64,000 bases of DNA from Stomorhina lunata. Its lineage: Eukaryota; Arthropoda; Insecta; Diptera; Rhiniidae. The first letter of the stretch is position 1. Each line of letters starts with the position of its first letter. Location: contig OW121742.1 in NCBI GenBank assembly GCA_933228675.1, forward strand, positions 36,588,779 to 36,652,778, read 5' to 3'. The translations under genes were made by a program, and so were the position numbers. The notes under the pieces were generated by a model that ran no database searches, had not been told where the DNA came from, and saw nothing but the letters and a program-made list of their open reading frames with translations. Of the stretch, positions 25,561 through 39,077 are shown one piece after another.

Positions 25561-27025
25561 GATTTTAATAAAAAAAATACCCCAGATGTTGACAATTGTC
25601 GTCAGAAGACTCGAACTATAATAATGAAAAATAAAATATTTGTTTAAAAATATTATTTAGCACTTACCATTAAAAAGAAAAACTGAAGAAATTTGTGAAA
25701 AATATGAAAACTTATTTAGCAATATCCATTGTGATGAAAAGAATTTTAAAATTTTTTTTCAATACAAATTTTGTATGATTTCATTAGCACTTTACATTAT
25801 TCAGAATATATGTACATTCGTTTGATGTTAGTTTTTTTAATTTTACTGAATTTTATCTAATTTTTGTATTTTTTTTTAATCTAAATAATTAAATTTCCAA
25901 GTTGTTCCGATTTTTAATTTTTTTTTAATTATTTCTTAACTTATGATTTAATTCAATTTTTGAAATATTATGTAATATTTTTATTTTTTGAAAATTTAGT
26001 TATTTCCAGTTTAATTCAATTTTCTTAACTAAATTTTTAATTTATTTACTTGAATTAAATTAAATATTTTATAAAATTTTTCTTATAACAAAATTTTATA
26101 AACAACATTTTCCCATTGAAACCATAAAATACATTTCAATTTTATATATTAAAGCACAACCTAAACTTATTTATTATTTACAACGTTGCCAATAAAATTG
26201 AATTTACAAAATTTTTCTGTCAAAACAAATAAACACATACAATGTCTATAGTATGACAAACAACAACAACTCAAATCGTATACATTTAATTATACAAATA
26301 TTTATCTTAAGCTATTTTTATTTAAGTTAAAATTTGATCCATTTTTTTTTTAATATTAAAATTTAATTAAATATTTTATCGATTTTTTTAAATTTGAATA
26401 AAATTTTTTTTTTAACCAAAAATAAAATTTTCTTTACAAAAAAATTGTTAGCCACTAAAAAAGTATTTTCTTAACAAAACGAAATTGTTTCTCTTCAATT
26501 GAGTTTTTTTTTTTTTTGTTATATTTTTGGTTATGCCGCTTTAAACGTTCAAACACCGCCAAGTCTTAAAGGAAACTGTTGGCCAAATTGGAGGCCAACA
26601 GAAATATGCGTTCCTCCATGTGCGCCAGTAATAATTGTGAATGAATGAATGAATTTTCGTTCAAACACACACACTCACTTGCACACACACAAATAGGAAA
26701 ATAAAACAAAAACACTTTTTTAATACAAACATCAGCAACAGCAAATGTTACATGAGAAATATCCACAAACTGTTAAAGTTTTTATTTTTCTTTTGGCGAA
26801 CAGCAGCAACAACAATAACAAAAACGATGCCAAAAACAACAGCAACTATAGCAACAATTAAACAAACGAATGAAATACGAAATGACAAGAGCTCAAACGA
26901 AACTTGTTATTGTCTCAACAACGGAAACATAGAAATGTTAAGTTTACATTAGTTACTATGTTAAAATAACAGCAGTTAATATTATTTTATTACATGATAA
27001 CAAAATGTAACTTTTAATATGAATC
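25561..27025. other. AT-rich spacer with a small GC-richer island
   Basis: Mostly very AT-rich. Near 26540-26640 a GC-richer stretch contains the inverted repeat GTTGGCC/GGCCAAC (26578-26599). A (GAAT)n run lies near 26638, a (CA)n-type tract near 26664-26690, and a CAA/CAG-rich tract at 26800-26905. No exon could be supported. Confidence 0.5.
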
Positions 27026-28575
27026 TTTTAAATTTTTCTATAGAAAAAATTTTGGTATCAAAATTTTTTCTATGGAAAAAATTTTGGTATCAAAATTTTT
27101 TCTATGGAAAAATTTTTGGTATCAAAATTTTTTCTATAGAAAAATTTTTGGTATCAAAATTTTTTCTATAGAAAAATTTTTAGTATCAAAATTTTTTCTA
27201 TAGAAAAATTTTTGGTATCAAAATTTTTTCTATAGAAAAATTTTTGGAATCAACATATTTTCTACAGAAAAATTTTTGGAATCAAATTTTTTTCTATAGA
27301 AAAATTTTTGGTATCAACATTTTTTCTATAGAAAAATTTTTGGTATCAAAATTTTTTCTATAGAAAAATTTTTGGTATCAAAATTTTTTCGATAGAAAAA
27401 TTTTTGGTATCAAAATTTTTTCGATAGAAAAATTTTTGGTATCAAAATTTTTTCGATAGAAAAATTTTTGGTATCAAAATTTTTTCGATAGAAAAATTTT
27501 TGGTATCAAAATTTTTTCGATAGAAAAATTTTTGGTATCAAAATTTTTTCGATAGAAAAATTTTTGGTATCAAAATTTTTTCGATAGAAAAATTTTTGGT
27601 ATCAAAATTTTTTCGATAGAAAAATTTTTGGTATCAAAATTTTTTCGATAGAATAATTTTTGGTATCAAAATTTTTTCGATAGAAAAATTTTTGGTATCA
27701 AAATTTTTTCGATAGAAAAATTTTTGGTATCAAAATTTTTTCGATAGAAAAATTTTTGGTATCAAAATTTTTTCGATAGAAAAATTTTTGGTATCAAAAT
27801 TTTTTCGATAGAAAAATTTTTGGTATCAAAATTTTTTCGATAGAAAAATTTTTGGTATCAAAATTTTTTCGATAGAAAAATTTTTGGTATCAAAATTTTT
27901 TCGATAGAAAAATTTTTGGTATCAAAATTTTTTCTATAGAAAAATTTTTGGTATCAAAATTTTTTCTATAGAAAAATTTTTGGTATCAAAATTTTTTCTA
28001 TAGAAAAATTTTTGGTATCAAAATTTTTTCTATAGAAAAATTTTTGGTATCAAAATTTTTTCTATAGAAAAATTTTTGGTATCAAAATTTTTTCGATAGA
28101 AAAATTTTTGGTATCAAAATTTTTTCGATAGAAAAATTTTTGGTATCAAAATTTTTTCGATAGAAAAATTTTTGGTATCAAAATTTTTTCGATAGAAAAA
28201 TTTTTGGTATCAAAATTTTTTCTATAGAAAAATTTTTGGTATCAAAATTTTTTCGATAGAAAAATTTTTGGTATCAAAATTTTTTCGATAGAAAAATTTT
28301 CATTATCAAAATTTTTTCTATAGAAAAATTTTCATTATCAAAATTTTTTCTATAGAAAAATTTTCATTATCAAAATTTTTTCTATAGAAAAATTTTCATT
28401 ATCAAAATTTTTTCTATAGAAAAATTTTCATTATCAAAATTTTTTCTATAGCAAAATGTTCGTTATCAAAAGTTTTTCTATAGAAAAATCTTCGTTATCA
28501 AAATTTTTTCTATAGAAACATTTTCGTTATCAATATTTTTTCTATTAAATAATTTTCATTATCAAAATTTTTCTA
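27026..28575. repeat. 32-bp AT minisatellite, about 48 copies
   Basis: The unit is AGAAAAATTTTTGGTATC plus AAAATTTTTTCTAT, with period 32 confirmed from successive GGTATC positions (27374, 27406). Variants occur in blocks: CTATAG units to about 27370, CGATAG units to about 27920, CTATAG again, CGATAG again, then CATTATC replacing GGTATC from about 28300. The copies are nearly identical within blocks, which indicates recent local amplification. The right end grades into the 28-bp family. Confidence 0.97.
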
Positions 28576-30300
28576 ATAAAAAACTTTGATGAAATTTTTC
28601 TTATAGAAAAACTTTGATGAAATTTTTCTTATAGAAAAACTTTGATGAAACTTTTCTTATAGAAAAATTTTGATGAAATTTTTCTTATAGAAAAATTTTT
28701 ATGAAATTTTTCTTATAGAAAAATTTTTATGAAATTTTTCTTCTAGAAAAATTTTGATGAAATTTTTCTTATAGAAAAATTTTGATGAAACTTTTCTTAT
28801 AGAAAAATTTTGATGAAATTTTTCTTATAGAAAAATTTTGATGAAATTTTTCTTCTAGAAAAATTTTGATGAAATTTTTCTTATAGAAAAATTTTGATGA
28901 AACTTTTCTTATAGAAAAATTTTGATGAATTTTTTTTCTAATAGAAAAATTTTGATGAAATTTTTCATATAGAAAAATTTTGGTGGAATTTTTCTTATAG
29001 AAAAATTTTGGTGAAATTTTTCTTATAGAAAAATTAAGGTGAAATTGTTTTTTAGAGAAAAATGTTGATGAAATTGTTCTTATAGAAAAACTTTCGATGA
29101 AATTTTTTTTTTATAGAAAAATTTTGATGAAATTTTTCTTATAGAAAAATTTTTATGAAATTTTTCTTATAGAAAAATTTTGATGAAATTTTTCTTATAG
29201 AAAAATTTTGATGAAATTTTTCTTCTAGAAAATTTTTGATGAAACTTTTCTTATAGAAAAATTTTGATGAAATTTTTCTTATAGAAAAATTTTGATGAAA
29301 TTTTTCTTCTAGAAAAATTTTGATGAAACTTTTCTTATAGAAAAATTTTGATGAAATTTTTCTTCTAGAAAAATTTTGATGAAATTTTTCTTATAGAAAA
29401 ATTTTGATGAAATTTTTCTTATAGAAAAATTTTGGTGAAATTTTTCTTATAGAAAAATTTTGATGAAATTTTTCATATAGAAAAATTTTGGTGGAATTTT
29501 TCTTATAGAAAAATTTTGGTGAAATTTTTCTTATAGAAAAATTTTGGTGAAATTGTTTTTTAAAGAAAAATGTTGATGAAATTGTTCTTATAGAAAAACT
29601 TTCGATGAAATTTTTTTTTATAGAAAAATTTTGATGAAATTTTTCTTATAGAAAAATTTTGATGTAATTTTTCTTATAAAAAAATTTTGATGAAATTTTT
29701 CTTACAGAAAAATTTTGATGAAATTTTTCTTATAGAAAAATTTTGATGAAATTTTTCTTATAGAAAAATTTTGATAAAATTTTTCTTATAGAAAAATTTT
29801 GATGAAATTTTTCTTATAGAAAAATTTTGATGAAATTTTTCTTATAGAAAAATTTTGATGAAATTTTTCTTATAGAAAAATTTTGGTGAAATTTTTCTTA
29901 TAGAAAAATTTTGGTGGAATTTTTCTTATAGAAAAATTTTGGTGAAATTTTTCTTATAGAAAAATTTTGGTGAAATTTTTCTTATAGAAAAATTTTGGTG
30001 AAATTTTTCTTATAGAAAAATTTTGGTAAAATTTGTTTTTAGAGAAAAATGTTGATGAAATTTTTTTTTATAGACAAATTTTGATGAAATTTTTCTTATA
30101 GAAAAGTTTTGATGAAATTTTTCTTATAAAAAAATTTTGATGAAATTTTTCTTAAAGAAAAATTTTGATGAAATTTTTCTCATCGCAAAATTTGAGGAGA
30201 TTTGGATGAAATTTTTGTTATACACAAATTTTGATAAAAATTCACTTGTACAAAAATTTTGATTAAATTTTTCATATAGAAAAATTTAAATAAAAATTTT
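28576..30300. repeat. 28-bp AT minisatellite with ~508-bp higher-order repeat
   Basis: The unit is GAAAAATTTTGATG plus AAATTTTTCTTATA, period 28. An ordered series of variants (CATATAG, TTGGTGGAATT, GGTGAAATT, TTTTTAGAGAAAAATG, ACTTTCGATG) starts near 28966 and again near 29474, and partly again from about 29905, defining a higher-order unit of ~508 bp. No coding content. Confidence 0.95.
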
Positions 30301-31245
30301 CTTAAACTATACTTAAACATACGACAGCAACACGCAAAAGCAACATTTTTAAGTTTAAAAATAAAGAATGTAATTCGATTTTCTTTACATGGTATAAAAA
30401 CTAGTACGTACATTTGAAGCAAACTAAAGTATCCATCATTATCCCCAGTTAGTGTTATATTGTTAATGTTATCACATAACATTTATGTTAAACTTAGAGT
30501 GGTTATAGCCATACCAATAATCATGTTCTAACTCGTTTAGAGATCTGTTACAATTAAACGTTATAGTCAAGAAATCATGTGTTGCATCTTTCGCACGAGC
30601 CCACATTTTCAGACATATTTGTTTATCGAGATATGTGTTACATTATCTAACACCTACATATCGTTAGATCTTTGAGTTAACATGAAATGTCGCTATCAAA
30701 GCGTTAACTTCAAAATCTCAATACGCATGTACTGTTATTGGGATTGTGGATGCTAAGAAAAATGTTACTCATGTGCTGTTATAATATAATCGTACTGTTA
30801 GGTATCAGTGGTGTCAACCTAAATAAAAGTAGAGTAATAAAAAGTCTCTAAATATAATATCATAAAGATTTCCATAGTCTTTTCTTTTAAAAAGTTTCCA
30901 AAATTAGGATATCACTTTAATTTAATGTTTTGTTTTTTAGATACCAACACATTTGGAGTTAGTATTTGGAACTTTGGACTTATCGCCTTATGAAAGCTAC
31001 AATACCCTGGTCTAAGGTAAGGTATCAGTTTCGGAAGAGAAAGAGTCAAATCATTTTGAATCGGCTATAACAAATCTCTTAATGACTCAGAATTATTAAC
31101 TTCGAATTGTAGAATATTCTTAAAACATTTGCGTAGCATTTGTCAAAGGTTTCCCGATAGTAAAATAATTTTACTTAAACTAAATGTTTTAACAAACAAA
31201 CGGATATATAAAGATATCAAAATTTATTATTTTGAGAATCCCTAA
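30301..31245. other. Low-copy, less AT-rich spacer
   Basis: Non-repetitive sequence with normal word diversity. The minus-strand frame ending near 30180 runs partly into the minisatellite and shows no domain. No gene, RNA or promoter could be supported, but this is one of the few candidate conserved non-coding segments. Confidence 0.5.
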
Positions 31246-31885
31246 AACTATGATAGCTAGAGCAAAAATAACGAAATCACTCAAAAAAATTGATTTTTTA
31301 GAAATATTTTTATGAAAAACTTTAAACTCGATTTTCTGGTTAACTATGAAAGCTAGAGCAAAAATAACGAAATCCTGTGATCACTTAAAAAATTTGATTT
31401 TTTTGAAATTTTTTTATGAAAAACTTTAAAGTCGATTTTCTCGTTAACTATGATAGCTAGAGCAAAAATAAGGAAATCCTGTGATCACTCAAAAAATTTT
31501 ATTTTTTTGAAATTTTTTTATGAAAAACTTTAAAGTCGATTTTCTGGTTAACTATGAGCTACAGCAAAAATAAAGAAATCCTGTGATCACTCAAAAAATT
31601 TGATTTTTTTGAAATTTTTTTATGAAAAACTTTAAAGTCGATTTTATCGTTAACTATGATAGCTAGAGCAAAAATAACGAAATCCTGTGATCACTCAAAA
31701 AATTTAATTTTTTTGAAATTTTTTTATGAAAAACTTTAAAGTCGATTTTCGGGTTAACTATGAAATCTAGAGCAAAAATAACGAAATCCTGTGATCACTC
31801 AAAAAATTTGTTTTTTTGAAATATTTTTATGAAAACTTTAAAGTCGATTTAGCTAGAGCAAAAATAAAGAAATCCTGTGTTCATG
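31246..31885. repeat. ~103-bp tandem repeat, about 6.3 copies
   Basis: The landmark AACTATGATAGCTAGAGC followed by AAAAATAACGAAATCCTG starts near 31246, 31342, 31446, 31550, 31652, 31756 and (truncated) 31851. Units continue with TGATCACTCAAAAAATTTG and ATGAAAAACTTTAAAGTCGA. The TGATCACT palindrome is absent from the first unit. The array abuts mini-me-like copy G directly. Confidence 0.95.
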
Positions 31886-32575
<690 letters not shown>

Positions 32576-33633
32576 TCACTAAATGACCAAAATTTTAACT
32601 AAATATTTATTTAACTTAAAATAAAAATTCAAAATTAGTTAATTTATCTTAGAATGCTATGTAATGCCTTAAAGGGTTAACTATGTTAACACCTAATGCT
32701 CATGTCCTTTTCGCTCTCTCTCTCTCTCTCATTCTCTCATTTACTGTTAACTCTTGTGGAATCTATTTGCACTTGTTGTTGTTTGTGTTTTTATGCAGTA
32801 AATATTTGAATGTAGTTGTTTCCTTCCTTAACATTTTTTGTTTGTTTGTGTTTTTATTACTTTTCCGAAAACCACGTGCTTAAATTTCCCATAAACCATC
32901 AAGTTATGACAGATTGTTTTTTTTTTATTTCGGCAAAAATTTTGGGTTTTGGTTTCTATTTGCTTTGAGGTAAACTAACATATGGGTAGAGTTTTGTTTT
33001 ATATCTTGTTTTATTATTATCTGTTTTGTATGTAAATTAATGTTATATTTATTGATTTGCTTCGAATGATTTTCGGGGCAATATTTTATCAATATTTTTA
33101 TATGTTTATGTAAATTAAGAGATTTTATTGTGGATTAAGGGTAAATGAATAAAGAGGCATAATTTGACTTCAGTTTCACATAAGAATTAGGTATGAAGGT
33201 CCGAAAGATATAATTTGTCAAACTTGTTTGCATCTTTAAAACTCTGAGGAAAAATTATGTTCAAATTTGAGGGGTCTTTTTCAGAACACGGATGTATGCA
33301 ATATATTTGATGGCCTTTAATGTAACAATGTAATGACTTTTTGTTCATTTAATATGATTCTATTTATTGTTTTATTATTTTATAGCCCATTTTTGTAAAC
33401 ATGAATGTGACTATGATTTACACATATAAGACAAATTGTGACATGTGTCATTTAAAACTATACGTGACAGGTATCTTCATTCGGTCAACCAAAAACATAT
33501 GTATTACTGAGATTGATATTTTCAACATATTGTAACATTATAAATTAAAGATATTTTTAGCATATTTTACCAATAAATAGCATCATGAAATACTTATATA
33601 TAGTCGTTTAGTAGCAACAATAGAATACGAATT
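32576..33633. other. Low-copy spacer with a CT-rich tract
   Basis: A (CT)n run lies near 32711-32730. The plus frame spanning 32683-32883 consists of hydrophobic low-complexity translation of T-rich DNA and is not convincing. Otherwise ordinary AT-rich sequence. Confidence 0.5.
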
Positions 33634-34400
33634 AAACAAGTAAGAAAAGCTATAGTCGGTCAAGTCCGACTATATCATACCCCTCACTACTAGGGTCAAA
33701 TATGTACAAACAATTAAAGAGTTTCAAAATTTCGAGATTTATGACATTTCCGGCTAAGGGCCTGATATGAGAGTTAGGGTCAATTGTGGACCGATTGTTA
33801 CCAAATTTTGCTTATTGGTTTATATTTATAAAATATTTATCTGCTCAAATTTCAAGTAATCAAATGCATTTATCTTTAAAGTTATTAACGTTTTTGTGCA
33901 TATATGTGTATAGAAACGTCTTTTGAGAATGTGTCTTGTATGGGAGGTATGGTCAAATATGGGCCGATTTCTACAAAATTAAGTAAACTAATTAAGGTTA
34001 TGATAAGCAATATTTGTGCTGAATATTATTAAAATACAGCTAAATTTGTGGCTGTAAAGGACCAAAAACTCTATTCTGGGAAGGCATCCCTATGGGAGGT
34101 ACCCGAAATAGTAATATGATTTCGGTCAAAAAGTATAGGGATCGTCCTTGGACCAAAATATGAGCCGTGTGCCTAATTTCATCAAATTATCTTTAAAGTT
34201 ACGACCTATAGAATGATAACCAGCTTACATGGATTAACCGGCCAGCCAGCCGGACGGACATCGTTAAAACAACTCAGAAAGTGATTCTAAGTCGATTGGT
34301 ATACCAAAAAGGTGGGTCTTACACCAATATTTCTATGCGTTACAAACATCAGCACAAACAAAATATACCCTTTCCACCTATGGTGGTGAAGGGTATAAAA
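33634..34400 (-). mobile_element. Mini-me-like element copy D, full length
   Basis: The left end AACAAGTAAGAAAAGC leads into a perfect stem-loop (33651-33674: TATAGTCGG, loop TCAAGT, CCGACTATA). The right end is the hairpin TATACCCTTTCCACCTATGG, TGGTGAAGGGTATA (34364-34397). Internal modules lie near 33766, 33940 and 34091 with TATGGGAGGTATGGTC, AAATATGGGCCGATTT. Near the right end are GCCAGCCAGCCGGACGGACA and AACTCAGAAAGTGATTC. It is 767 bp and non-coding. It is the best-preserved copy of the C/D subfamily and can serve as the reference here. Confidence 0.88.
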
Positions 34401-34970
34401 ACGATAGATGTAAAGTAGTCGAGGTCATTATAGGTTCTGTTAGTTATTAAAAATTTTAGGCAAAAAATGCAAATATATGCAGACAACTAAAATACTTATA
34501 GAAAGGTAAGACTTTAGCTAATAACTAAATAAAAACTAATCATTATTTGTTTTCATTGAAAAAAGTTATATCCAAACAAAAGTCATAAAAAGTTTCATTA
34601 TTTTTAAAAACAAGTAAAAAGTTGTAGAACTTACCTCTGTCAAGCTTTATTTACCAAAAACTTATAAACTGCATAGCCTTTCAATTTCACTGTTTAAATG
34701 GGAAAATATTACATATGTTTAGGCCACTACCAACGGCAGTGTAATGTACAAATAGTCTGTCGAATGTAAGAAAAATTCATTTAAATTGTAACATTGTTTT
34801 GGACCAAAAATCATTATTTGTAGGAGCACTTGTTTACATGAATGTATTGTATAAATAAATCGTGAACAACATTTAAATATTGACTGACACATTCATACAA
34901 GATTTGACAAAACTATAAAAAAAAATTTAAACTCAAAAAATATTAAGGTGACAACCAGATTTTAAGGAAA
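34401..34970. other. Low-copy spacer
   Basis: No gene or repeat recognised between copy D and the following minisatellite. Confidence 0.5.
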
Positions 34971-37495
34971 CTTTTAAAATTCAATTTTTCTCAACATTTC
35001 CAAAAAGTCTATTTTAAAAAGAAAATTTTCAAAAATTTCTTATTTTTATAAGAAATTTTCGAAAAATTTACAACTTTCACAGAAATTTTTGAAAAATTTA
35101 AAATGTTCATAGGAAATTTTTCAAAAATTTTCTATTTTTATAGAGACTTTTGAAAAATTTCCTATTTTTGTAGAAAATTTTTCAAAAATTTCTTATTTTT
35201 ATAGGAGATTTTTCAAAAATTTCTTATTTTTACAGGAAATTTTTAAAAATTTTTCTATTTTTCTAGGAAATTTTTGAAAATTTTTCTATTTTTATAGGAA
35301 ATTTTTGAAAAATTTTCTATTTTTGTAGGAAATTTTTGAAAAATTTTCTATTTATATAAGAAATTTTTAAAAAATTTTCTATTTTTATAGGAAATTTTTG
35401 AAAAATTTTCTATTTTTATAGGAAATTTTTGAAAAATTTTCTATTTTTATAGGAAATTTTTGAAAAATTTTCTATTTTGATTAGAACTTTTTGAAAAATT
35501 TTCTATTTTAATAGGAAATTTTTGAAAAATTTTCTATTTTTATAGGAAGTTTTTAAAAATTTTTCTATTTTAACAAGAAATTTTTGAAAAATTTTCTATT
35601 TTTATAGGAAATTTTTGAAAAATTTTCGATTTTTATAGGAAATTTTTGAAAAATTTTCGATTTTTATAGGAAAATTTTGAAAAATTTTCTATTTTTATAG
35701 AAAAATTTTGAAAAATTTTCTATTTTTATAGGAAAATTTTTCTAATTTTTATAGGAAATTTTTGAAAAATTTTCTATTTTTATAGGAAATTTTCAAAAAA
35801 TGTTCTATTTTTATAAGAAATTTTTGAAAAATTGTCTATTTTCATAGGAAATTTTTGAAAAATTTTTTATTTTTATAGGAAGTTTTTGAAAGTTTTTTTA
35901 TTTTTATAGGGAATTTTTGAAAAATTTTCTATTTTTATAGAAAATTTTTGAAAAATTTTCTATTTTAATAGGAAAATTTTGAAAAATGTTCTATTTTTAT
36001 AGGAAATTTTTGAAAAATTTTCTATTTTTATAGGAAATTTTTGAAAAATTTTCTATTTTTATAGGAAGTTTTTGAAAATTTGTTTATTTTTATAGGAAAT
36101 TTTTGAAAAATTTTCTATTTTTATAGAAAATTTTTGAAAAATTTTCTATTTTTATAGGAAAATTTTGAAAAATTTTCTATTTTTATAGGAAATTTTTGAA
36201 AAATTTTCTATTTTTATAGGAAATTTTTAAAAGATTTTCTATTTTTATAGGAAATTTTTAAAAGATTTTCTATTTTTATAAGAAATTTTTAAAAAATTAT
36301 CTAATTTTATAGGAAATTTTTGAAAAATTTTCTATTTTTATTGGAAATTTTGGAAGAACTTTCTATTTTTAAAGGAAATTTTTGAAAAATTTTCTATTTG
36401 TATAGGATATTTTTGAAAAATTTTCTATTTTTATAGGAAATTATTGAAAAATTTTCTATTTTTATAGGAAATTTTTGAAAAATTTTCTATTTTTATAGAT
36501 AATATTTGAAAAATTTTCTATTTTTGTGGGAAATTTTTGAAAAATTTTCTATTTTTGTAGGAAATTTTTGAAATTTTTGAAACTTTGAAAAATTTTCTAT
36601 TTTTATAAGAAATTTTTGAAAAATTTTCTATTTTTATAGGAAATTTTTGAAAAATTTTCTATTTTTATAGGAAGTTTTTTAAAATTTTTTTATTTATATA
36701 GGAAATTTTTGAAAAATTTTCTATTTTTATAGGAAATTTTTGAAAAATGTTTTTTTTTCACTGATTAAAGGGGATATATTATACAAAATTTTTCAAAATT
36801 TCCTATTTTTATAGGAATTTTTGAAAAATTTTATATTTTTATAGGAAATTTTTGAAAAATGTCCTTTTTTTTCATAAGAAAATTTTTGAAAAATTTCCTG
36901 TTTTTAGGAATTTTTTGTAAAATTTCCTTTTTTTTTTTGGAATTATTTGAACAATTTCCTATTTTTAGAGGAAATTAAAAAAAAATGATATTTTTATAGG
37001 AAATTTAAAAAAAAATCCTATTTTTATAGGATATTTTTCAAAAATTTCTTATTTTTATAGGAAATTTTTCAAAAATTTCTTATTTTTATTGGAAATTTTT
37101 CAAAAATTTCTTATTTTATAGAAAAATTTTCAAAAATTTCTTATTTTTATAGGAAATTTTTCAAAAATTTCTTATTTTTATAGGAAATTAAAAAAAAATA
37201 ATATTTAATAGGAAATTTAAAAAAAAAAAATTCCTATTTTTATAGGAAATTTAAAAAAAAAATATATATTTTTATAGGAAATTTTTAAAAAAAATCCTAT
37301 TTTTATAGGAAATTTTTCAAAAATTTCTTATTTTTATAGGAAATTTAAAAAAAATCCTATTTTTATAGGAAATTTTTCAAAAATTTCTTATTTTTATAGG
37401 AAATTTAAAAAAAAAATCCTATTTTTATAGGAAATTTTTCAAAAATTTCTTATTTTTATAGGAAATTTTTCAAAAATTTCCTAATTTTAATAGAA
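34971..37495. repeat. 31-bp two-hairpin minisatellite, array 1
   Basis: About 80 copies of CTATTTTTATAGGAAA plus TTTTTGAAAAATTTT (31 bp). Each unit is two palindromic modules with asymmetric centres. The left (~35.0-35.2 kb) and right (36.99-37.49 kb) edges switch to TTTTTCAAAAATTTC, the opposite centre. The interior is moderately homogeneous. The right end has stretches where the second module is reduced to AAATTTAAAAAAAA. Non-coding. Confidence 0.95.
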
Positions 37496-38705
37496 ATATG
37501 TTTTCTGTTTATAGTTTTGAGCTACCCTTATGTCAGCAGTTCGGCATAAACCAATACAATTGACTTGATTTATTTTTTATAAAGTATCCCAATAAATTCT
37601 TTATTTTCATTGTTGCATGCAACAATCTCTGTTGTGTATTGTGCAACAATATTATTGCACATTTTTACAAAAATAAAATCTCTGGTAATCTGTAAGACAG
37701 AAGTCATGCAGGTATTGATGCAGAAGATGAAAACATTGATGCGAAAAATATTTATATGAAATATTTGGCGTGAAATCAAATATAAAATTTCATTATAAAA
37801 TAAATAAAAATAACGGACATACAAATACACAACCAGACACAATTAAATCGACAATGGTATACCCTACTTCAAGTTAGCTATGTCTGGTTGTCTCTGTGTA
37901 TTTTCTAAGAAGATAAATTTCTTAATGTGATTTGTAATACGATCAAAGTTCTAATATTTAAATAATAAGAATTCAAGATACATTTTCTGACCCACTTTTC
38001 CTCACACACACGCATACGTGCAACTTAGCTTTAATGTTGGAGGATATGAACGATTGAACCTTCTCAAAACTTTTGTTATATTTTAGAAAATTTCATCACA
38101 TACAACCGCATAAATTACAATAGGCAAGAAAAAATACTTTCTTTTACAATTTTCCATTACAAATGCTGTTGCCTTTGCCACATATTTATCTTAAGAAGAA
38201 AAAAAGTGATGCGTAGTTCTTTGTACCTGTTCAAGTTAATGCTAAAGCCCAAGGCTCAAGGCTAAATACCGAGAATTTCATTTAACTTTCTTATGCTTTT
38301 TTTAAATTTTGGCTTTATTTTATTATTTTGGTAAAGAATAGCTTTTGTTTATTTGACTAAAATTTTTCTGAAAAGAAAATAAAAGTAATACAAAACAAAA
38401 TCCTAAAAATATGCTACAAAAAACTAAAATATCTTTAAATCAAATCAAAAGAATTTTAAATCTTAAGATAAAATTAAATAACTTTAAAGAAAAATTAAAA
38501 TATCAAAATATATAAAAAATGTATGTGATTGTCTGTGTGTGTTTATAAAAGAAATCCGAAAATTTTATGTGGAAAATTCAGTTTAATCCACCAACACATC
38601 ATCGTTATCTGCCTGTCCAGACTAGAATAAATCAACAGCTAAAACAAAGGAATGGAAAAAGAAAAACAAAAGCTAGAATCGGTAAGAGTAGACTCTACTA
38701 GACCC
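37496..38705. other. Low-copy spacer
   Basis: Ordinary non-repetitive sequence, somewhat less AT-rich around 37500-38250. The minus frame 37570-37842 lacks any recognisable domain. No gene could be supported. Confidence 0.5.
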
Positions 38706-39077
38706 TAAAACATCATCAAAAATTTTCTATAGAAAATTTTAACATCAAAAATTTTCTATAGAAAATTTTAACATCAAAAATTTTCTATGAAAATTTTAAC
38801 ATCAAAAATTTTCTATAGAAAATTTTAACATCAAAAATTTTCTATAGAAAATTTTAACATCAAAAATTTTCTATAGAAAATTTTAACATCAAAAATTTTC
38901 TATGAAAATTTTAACATCAAAAATTTTCTATAGAAAACTTTAACATCAAAAATTTTCTATAGAAAATTTTAACATCAAAAATTTTTATATAAAATTTTAA
39001 CATCAAAAATTTTCTATAGAAAATTTTAACATTTTTAGAATTAAAAAAATTTTACAGAAATTTTTAGCATCAAAAAT
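38706..39077. repeat. 29-bp AT minisatellite (TTTTAACATC / TTTTCTATAG)
   Basis: About 12 copies of TTTTAACATCAAAAA plus TTTTCTATAGAAAA. Two units lack TAG. It runs directly into 12-bp satellite array 2, and the same 29-bp unit recurs just before array 3. Confidence 0.95.

Noticed and set aside
27026..30300. CRISPR-like array because of regular ~30-bp repeats
   Set aside because: Repeats are contiguous with no unique spacers, the sequence is AT homopolymer-rich, and the context is eukaryotic.
34971..37495. Arrays of T-rich runs as RNA polymerase III or bacterial-type terminators
   Set aside because: Hairpin plus T-run patterns occur in every unit of the minisatellite and are not located after any gene.
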